Positions 59,028 to 64,000 of a stretch of DNA of 64,000 nucleotides are shown in pieces (within the stretch, counting starts at the first letter, position 1; every line of letters begins with the position of its first letter). Below the pieces are notes generated by a model, which saw only the letters and a program-made list of their open reading frames with translations, did not search any database and was not told where the DNA came from. The position numbers and the translations under genes are program-made. Source of the DNA: Erysipelothrix piscisicarius (GTDB lineage Bacteria > Bacillota_I > Bacilli_A > Erysipelotrichales > Erysipelotrichaceae); contig NZ_CP034234.1 in the NCBI RefSeq assembly GCF_003931795.1, positions 682,001-746,000 on the forward strand, in the 5' to 3' direction.

Positions 59028-59118
59028 TTTGTAGATTTATGTGTTTTTTAGCACAGTCAATCGTCTTGTGGTAAAATAGATGTAACGGATAAAACCGCAA
59101 TAGATAAGAGGTGTATTT

Positions 59119-60918
59119 ATGTCGGATAAATATGAATTACCACTTCGAAGTGAAGTGGATATAAAAGATACATGGGATTTAACCCCTATGTTTAAAGATG
59201 ATGACGCATGGAATGCAGAGTTTGATGCGATTCAAAACGACTTAAGTGAAGTGGCTGCATATCGCGGTACACTCACCAAGAGCGCAGAGAGTTTATTAGC
59301 GGGTCTTAAATTTCGTGATGAATTAAGTTATCGTATTGAATTTTTATATGTTTATGCACATCTAAGTTTTGATGTCGATACCACAAACCCTAAGTATCAA
59401 GCAATGAATGCACGCGTACAATCGCTTCTTGCGCAATTTGGATCAAGTTTTTCTTTCTATGAAGCAGAAATTTTATCTGCAGATGAGGCGGTTATTCGCG
59501 AATATCTTGAATCAAATGAGGCACTCACTTTATATCATCACGAGTTTGATCGTCTTTTTAAATCAAGACCTCATATTCTTAGCGAGAAGGAAGAGCGTAT
59601 TCTCGCATCATCAGGCGAAATCTTTGGCGTTTCTTCGCAAACATTTGGTATGTTAAATAATGCGGATATTCAATTCCCTACAATTAAAGATGAATCAGGA
59701 AATGATATTCAATTATCACACGGACGTTATTCACTCTTAATGGAGAGTGCGGATCGTCGAGTTCGTGAAGATGCTTTTAAAGCAATGCAAACAACGTATG
59801 GTAATTTAAAGAATACACTTGCAAGTACTTTATCAGGAAATGTAAAGGTTCATAATTTCAATGCAACGATTCGTAATTATGCATCAGCACGTCAAGCTGC
59901 ACTTGCTGCAAATAATATTGACGAAGAAGTTTATGACTCACTTCTCGAAGGAATTCATAATAATATTGATTTACTTCATGATTATGTTGCACTTCGTGAA
60001 GATGCATTGGGTATTGATGATATTCAAATGTATGATATCTATGTCCCAATGGTTGATGAAGTGGATTTAAAATTTACGTATGAAGAAGCACAAGAAGTAA
60101 TTTTGGATGCCTTGAGTGTTCTGGGTGAAGAATATTGTGCAGTATTAAAACGTGCATTTAATGAACGTTGGATTGATGTTGTTGAGAATAAAGGGAAGCG
60201 ATCGGGTGCTTATTCATCAGGTACTTATGGAAGTGCCCCTTATATTCTGTTAAACTGGCAAGAAAATATAGATAATGTCTTTACACTTGCTCATGAACTC
60301 GGCCACAGTGTTCACTCTTACTTTACACGTAAGTATCAACCTTACATTTATGGTGATTACTCGATTTTTGTTGCTGAAGTTGCTTCAACGACAAATGAAA
60401 ATTTATTGTTGAATTACTTATTGGATCAATATGAGGATCCTAAGGTTCGTGCTTACCTGTTGAATCATTATTTAGACACGGTTAAAGGCACGGTGTTCCG
60501 TCAAACGCAGTTTGCTGAGTTTGAACACCTTATCCATAAATCAGACCAGGAGGGCGTTGCTTTAACGACTGATTATCTCATTGAGTCGTACTACAAACTG
60601 AATCAATTCTATTATGGTGAATCGATCAGTACCCAAGAAATTGGTTATGAGTGGGCACGGATCCCTCATTTCTACTACAACTATTATGTTTACCAATATG
60701 CTACAGGATTTAGTGCGGCAACTTTATTCAGTGAAACAATTTATAATGGTGGCGATGCGACACCTTATCTTGACTTCTTAAAATCGGGAAGTTCTGATTA
60801 TCCTATCAATGTCCTACGAAAAGCAGGTGTTGATATGACAGAATCAACAGCTGTTGATAAAACACTGGAAAAATTTGGTGAACGTATGGCGGAATTACGA
60901 ACACTGCTTGTAAAATAG
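59119..60918 (+). CDS. pepF: Oligoendopeptidase F
   Basis: A 599-residue M3B zinc metallopeptidase that cleaves oligopeptides in the cytosol. The zinc site is LAHELGHSVHSYF (HExxH) with the third ligand downstream in YSIFVAEVASTTNE. Start ATG 59119 after AAGAGGTG. Length and frame are normal. Single gene ending at a bidirectional terminator. Confidence 0.95.
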   Translation: MSDKYELPLRSEVDIKDTWDLTPMFKDDDAWNAEFDAIQNDLSEVAAYRGTLTKSAESLLAGLKFRDELSYRIEFLYVYAHLSFDVDTTNPKYQAMNARVQSLLAQFGSSFSFYEAEILSADEAVIREYLESNEALTLYHHEFDRLFKSRPHILSEKEERILASSGEIFGVSSQTFGMLNNADIQFPTIKDESGNDIQLSHGRYSLLMESADRRVREDAFKAMQTTYGNLKNTLASTLSGNVKVHNFNATIRNYASARQAALAANNIDEEVYDSLLEGIHNNIDLLHDYVALREDALGIDDIQMYDIYVPMVDEVDLKFTYEEAQEVILDALSVLGEEYCAVLKRAFNERWIDVVENKGKRSGAYSSGTYGSAPYILLNWQENIDNVFTLAHELGHSVHSYFTRKYQPYIYGDYSIFVAEVASTTNENLLLNYLLDQYEDPKVRAYLLNHYLDTVKGTVFRQTQFAEFEHLIHKSDQEGVALTTDYLIESYYKLNQFYYGESISTQEIGYEWARIPHFYYNYYVYQYATGFSAATLFSETIYNGGDATPYLDFLKSGSSDYPINVLRKAGVDMTESTAVDKTLEKFGERMAELRTLLVK

Positions 60919-60923
60919 ATAAT

Positions 60924-60968
60924 AAAAAAAACGGAATCACACCCAATTTGGATGAGATTCCGTTTTTT
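60924..60968. terminator. Bidirectional terminator after pepF
   Basis: AACGGAATC/GATTCCGTT arms with A- and T-runs on both sides. It also ends the converging CoA-binding gene. Confidence 0.85.
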
Positions 60969-60973
60969 CGTGT

Positions 60974-61366
60974 TTATTGCTCGTTTATAGCGTATTCCTT
61001 AAGCACACAGGCTTCGATTACATTGAGATCAAGTTCTTTTGCCTTGGCACGTAAAACGTCGTTTACGGTGCCGGGTTGAAGCCAGAGAACGTTGATGCTT
61101 TTCTCTTTAATTGATTCGAGCATGTGAATGCCAATTTTAGGATTAACAACCATCACAGCAACATCAACGGTGTCCGTGATTTCCGAAAAGGAAGGGTAGA
61201 CGGTCTTGCCATTAATTTCTGTATAGTTTGGATTTACACCAAGAACCGTTTTACCTTTTTGTTCTAACAATTTATAAATGCGGTATGCATACGATTCGGG
61301 TTTGTTATTAATTCCAGCTATCACAAATGTTTGTGATACATTTAGGATTTCATAAGGGTTATTCAT
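60974..61366 (-). CDS. CoA-binding protein (YccU-like)
   Basis: A 130-residue Rossmann-fold protein. TFVIAGINNKPESYAYRIYKLLEQKGKTVLGVNPNYTEINGKTVYPSFSEI is the CoA-binding domain pattern, and VLWLQPGTVNDVL and VIEACVLKEY follow. The family binds CoA, but its role is unknown. It overlaps the esterase gene by 4 bases. Confidence 0.9.
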   Translation of the reverse strand: MNNPYEILNVSQTFVIAGINNKPESYAYRIYKLLEQKGKTVLGVNPNYTEINGKTVYPSFSEITDTVDVAVMVVNPKIGIHMLESIKEKSINVLWLQPGTVNDVLRAKAKELDLNVIEACVLKEYAINEQ

Positions 61367-61965
61367 AATGTTAGCTCCATATCAAACCATTGTTTGATTT
61401 CTTCGATTTCGTAAGCGCGCATCCGATGGTCCAATTCATAAATGCGGTGTGTAACACGTGCATTATTATTAATGAGACGTTTCTCCAAAGCGACGGCACT
61501 TTCATAAGGAATTATATCATCAAATCGACCACTATGGATTAAAATGTCCATGCCCTTTAAATCAAGCTCCTGTGTATCACTTGTGAAGTTCATCGGTCTC
61601 AGTAAGACACACTTTTTAAAAGGGGTTGGTTGTTCTAGGATTAAGGCTGCGATGGTATTGGCGCCATTAGAAAAACCTAATGCCCATAGTTCGCCAAGAT
61701 TGTAGGCGTCTTGTAATGACTTCACAGTATCCAAGATTGTACGAACTCGGCCCAATAAGTCCGCTTCATCAAGAATTTGAGTTTCGCTTTGTACAGCAGA
61801 AAAGCGTCGTTTACCAAACGTAACGACGTCGCCTCGGATGGAAAGGTGATTCATTGTGGGGGCAACCATTTTCGCTACCGGCAGTAATACGTTTTCATCA
61901 CCACCTGTTCCATGAAATAAAACAAGCGTTTTATCGCTTCCGTTATCAATAAATTTATGTATCAT
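61363..61965 (-). CDS. Alpha/beta-hydrolase (carboxylesterase/phospholipase type)
   Basis: A 200-residue hydrolase. LFHGTGGDE forms the oxyanion region, the nucleophile Ser is in ALGFSNGANTIA (GxSxG), the Asp lies in GRFDDIIPY, and the His in LDHRMRAYEIEE. It resembles small dienelactone hydrolase or YtpA-type esterases. First gene of a two-gene operon with the CoA-binding protein. Confidence 0.88.
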   Translation of the reverse strand: MIHKFIDNGSDKTLVLFHGTGGDENVLLPVAKMVAPTMNHLSIRGDVVTFGKRRFSAVQSETQILDEADLLGRVRTILDTVKSLQDAYNLGELWALGFSNGANTIAALILEQPTPFKKCVLLRPMNFTSDTQELDLKGMDILIHSGRFDDIIPYESAVALEKRLINNNARVTHRIYELDHRMRAYEIEEIKQWFDMELTL

Positions 61966-62035
61966 TTTATGTACTCCTTAAGTCGTAAATATGAAAACAT
62001 CATACATGATGTAAGGTTTTGGGACAAGTCATGCG

Positions 62036-63899
62036 CTAGGCAGAAATTAACGCGTGTTTAAATTCATCAAAGGATTGACCTTCGATAAGCTGTTGGACTT
62101 TAAGACGGTCCATAGACCATCTTGAGAATCGATCACATAGGTAGAAGAGGTCATGATCCCCATCACGTTTTGTTTTAATAATAAAAAGAACGTGAACTTC
62201 ACTTTTATCCCAGATAATCGGTTTTTCCAATACCGCTACAAAACATAAAGCCCGATCAACATGTTTCTTGAGATCTTGTAAATGTACAAGATTGTGTCCG
62301 ATTTCATGTGTTGTGAAGGGGTTTGAATCATAGTGGGGTTTGAGAAGGTTCATGGTATTCATTTTCTCAGTTAAGTTGTGAAGGACTTGTTCTTTGTTGT
62401 TGCCAGGGAGGTTATAAATTACATATTGAGGTTTAAGATAGTGGTCTAAATCGGCTTCAGCAAGATCGAATTGTTTGATTTTTTGTTCGATATGGGTAAG
62501 GTAGTTCCCATCCTCGATTGCGACGACTTCACGGGCTTGTGGGATGGTCATTTTGGCCATGGATACGCCGATGTCCAGAGGTTGTGTAATTTCTTGTAAG
62601 GATCCATAAACGCTGACAGTAATATGATCATCATTAAAATGTTCGCGCAAAGTTTGGGCATAAACAATGGTTTCAGACCGTCCATTTCCACCAATAAATC
62701 CAATGTTGAGGGTTTGTTGGTGGCGGGTCATGAGTGCACCTTGGAAATAAAGTAATAAATAGCCAAACTCATCAAGATTTATGGAAATGTCGGGATAATT
62801 GGATTCGATGACCGAAACGGCAGAGATGGTTACCTTGGCGGCAAAGAGAAATTCACGAAGGTTTCGATGGATTAGCGGATTTCGAATGGTCAATCCGTTT
62901 AATCATCTGGGGAATGTGTAATAACAGATAACGAAAAAGTTCGTGATTATCGAAAAAGTTAATCGCGAAGTTGTTATCGATTTCAGTGAAAATATCGTAG
63001 ATGAGTGCCTCGTCTTGCAGTTTTGTTTTTCCTGAGTGCGCAATGATTTGTTTGCTGTCAAGGTGGATTGCCAGGTAGAGAAGTTCTGATTTTTCTAAGG
63101 GGTCTTCATTTAAAAGCGTACTAATCGCATTGGCCATCGTTTGAGCAAGGGGGAGTAGTGGTGAATCAGTTGTTTTATGAATTTCAACGGTGTGACCTTC
63201 ACGACGACGTTTAAAAAGGATTAAAATATGTACTGCAATATTTTGGAGTGAAAAATCAGAAAGAAGGATATTCGCATTAAAACAACATTCCTTTACAATC
63301 GCTTCCGTTTTATGAAGCATGTCATTGTTGAGGATGAATGCTTCTTTTTCCTTCGATTCCACAAGACTTAAGGTATTATGGAAAAAGTATTCCGCAAAGG
63401 CAAGCCGCAGGTTGAATTCCGACCCAATGAGTTTCAGTCCATATGCAGGTCGAGATTTTAGTTCAAGATGAAATCGGCGAAGTTGCAGTCGAACATCTTT
63501 AAGGTCGTTGTGAATGGTGGTACGGCTGACAAACATCCGTTCTGCGAGGTCTTCAATCTTTAGGTAATCGTTGGCGTTTAAGAGCGTTCGAATTAGATAA
63601 GAAACACGTTCGGAGTTATTTCGCGAAAAACTATTCATGCGTCGAATCAAGCTAATCGAGCCAATGTTCTCGAAAATTTTTTCTTCTTGGTGTTCATTTA
63701 GCGGATTTAGACGATATCCATGGCCTGGAATGGAACAAACCTCAATCTGATATGACTTCAACACTTCACGAAGTATTTGGATCTCTTTCTTGATTGTTCG
63801 AATGGATACATTACTTGAAAGTGCAAGTTCATGGGCTGTAACGGTTTGCCCTTGTGCAAGATGATGCATGATGATAAGTTGCCGATTTGTGAATTCCAT
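62036..63899 (-). pseudogene. BglG/MtlR-type PTS regulator, frameshifted
   Basis: About 620 residues in two frames. It starts at ATG 63899 (MEFTNRQLIIMHHLAQGQTVTAHELA) after AAAGGAGG, with two HTH domains (first NVSIRTIKKEIQIL, second RMFVSRTTIHNDLKDV), then PRD modules with conserved His, an EIIB-like part (IGFIGGNGRSETIVYAQ) and an EIIA-like end with HNLVHLQDLK. An extra base (or two missing) near 62888-62895 moves the frame after LHIPQMIKR into TIRNPLIHRNLREF. PTS-dependent regulation of the adjacent upstream PTS genes is inferred. Confidence 0.82.
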
Positions 63900-63912
63900 A
63901 AGTCCTCCTTTT

Positions 63913-63952
63913 AAAAAAAAGATGTTGCGTATCTTAACGATAACGCAACATC
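63913..63952 (-). terminator. Terminator directly before the PTS-regulator start
   Basis: GATGTTGCGT/ACGCAACATC, a perfect 10-base stem. On the minus strand it is followed by eight T and, at once, the AAAGGAGG of the regulator. No promoter fits between it and the start codon. Confidence 0.85.
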
Positions 63953-63965
63953 CTGTCTTGTGCAA

Positions 63966-64000
63966 TTAGAGTAATCCAATATACGAACCAATGATACCAA
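63966..64000 (-). CDS. C-terminus of a probable PTS EIIC (partial)
   Basis: The window edge cuts this gene. The last residues, ...GIIGSYIGLL, then TAA at 63966-63968, are hydrophobic and like the end of a PTS EIIC permease. The neighbouring PTS regulator supports this, but only ten residues are visible. Confidence 0.35.
   Translation of the reverse strand, partial: GIIGSYIGLL

Overview
The window looks like chromosomal DNA of a low-GC Gram-positive bacterium, most likely Erysipelothrix or a close relative (Erysipelotrichia). The clues are A/T-rich codon use, strong AGGAGG ribosome-binding sites, T-tailed terminators, a TPP riboswitch, the pcrA-ligA-camS-gatCAB operon, an LPxTG-anchored sialidase of the NanH type and a MurJ flippase. 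The genus is an inference from gene content. No rRNA lies in the window to confirm it.

Layout. 1-3 kb: AraC regulator converging on an agaS-EIIA amino-sugar pair. 3-7 kb: small membrane proteins and an anchored repeat protein. 6.8-9.9 kb: TPP riboswitch and an HMP/thiamine ABC transporter. 9.9-12.8 kb: hflX (broken) and a DbpA-type helicase. 12.9-16.6 kb: broken nanH. 16.7-18.9 kb: radical SAM protein, acetyltransferase, rluF. 18.9-23.6 kb: a long structured leader, then a YeeE/YedE sulfur permease, CoA-disulfide reductase with rhodanese domain, and an APC permease. 23.7-26.1 kb: murJ, an Imm5-like orphan, msrB. 26.2-31.4 kb: two two-component systems flanking a small membrane protein. 31.6-36.2 kb: yeiH and its lysR (both broken), an intact IS3-family element, brnQ. 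36-47 kb: housekeeping and accessory genes, including a cold-shock gene, a CofE-like ligase, cardiolipin synthase with a patatin lipase, and RNA-modification enzymes. 47.3-55.6 kb: pcrA-ligA-camS-gatCAB. 56.4-57.6 kb: O-antigen-ligase-type gene (frameshifted). 57.7-59 kb: four tandem tRNA-Asn/tRNA-Glu units. 59-64 kb: pepF, a CoA-binding protein, an esterase, and a PTS-type regulator (frameshifted) next to the tail of a probable PTS EIIC gene.

The dominant oddity is damage. I count about 14 single-base-type frameshifts and 3 in-frame nonsense codons spread over ten genes, while pcrA, ligA, gatCAB, murJ and pepF read through cleanly. Two copies of a non-coding tRNA spacer differ only by one-base indels, which points to length-calling errors in the sequence for at least part of this. 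The three nonsense codons and the several lesions within nanH, lysR and hflX fit real decay better. Raw reads or a related genome would decide.

The best candidate for something undescribed is the 360-base leader before the sulfur permease operon. It holds a possible 18-codon leader peptide, a nested multi-stem fold, an alternative hairpin sharing one strand of that fold, and a segment complementary to the permease Shine-Dalgarno sequence.
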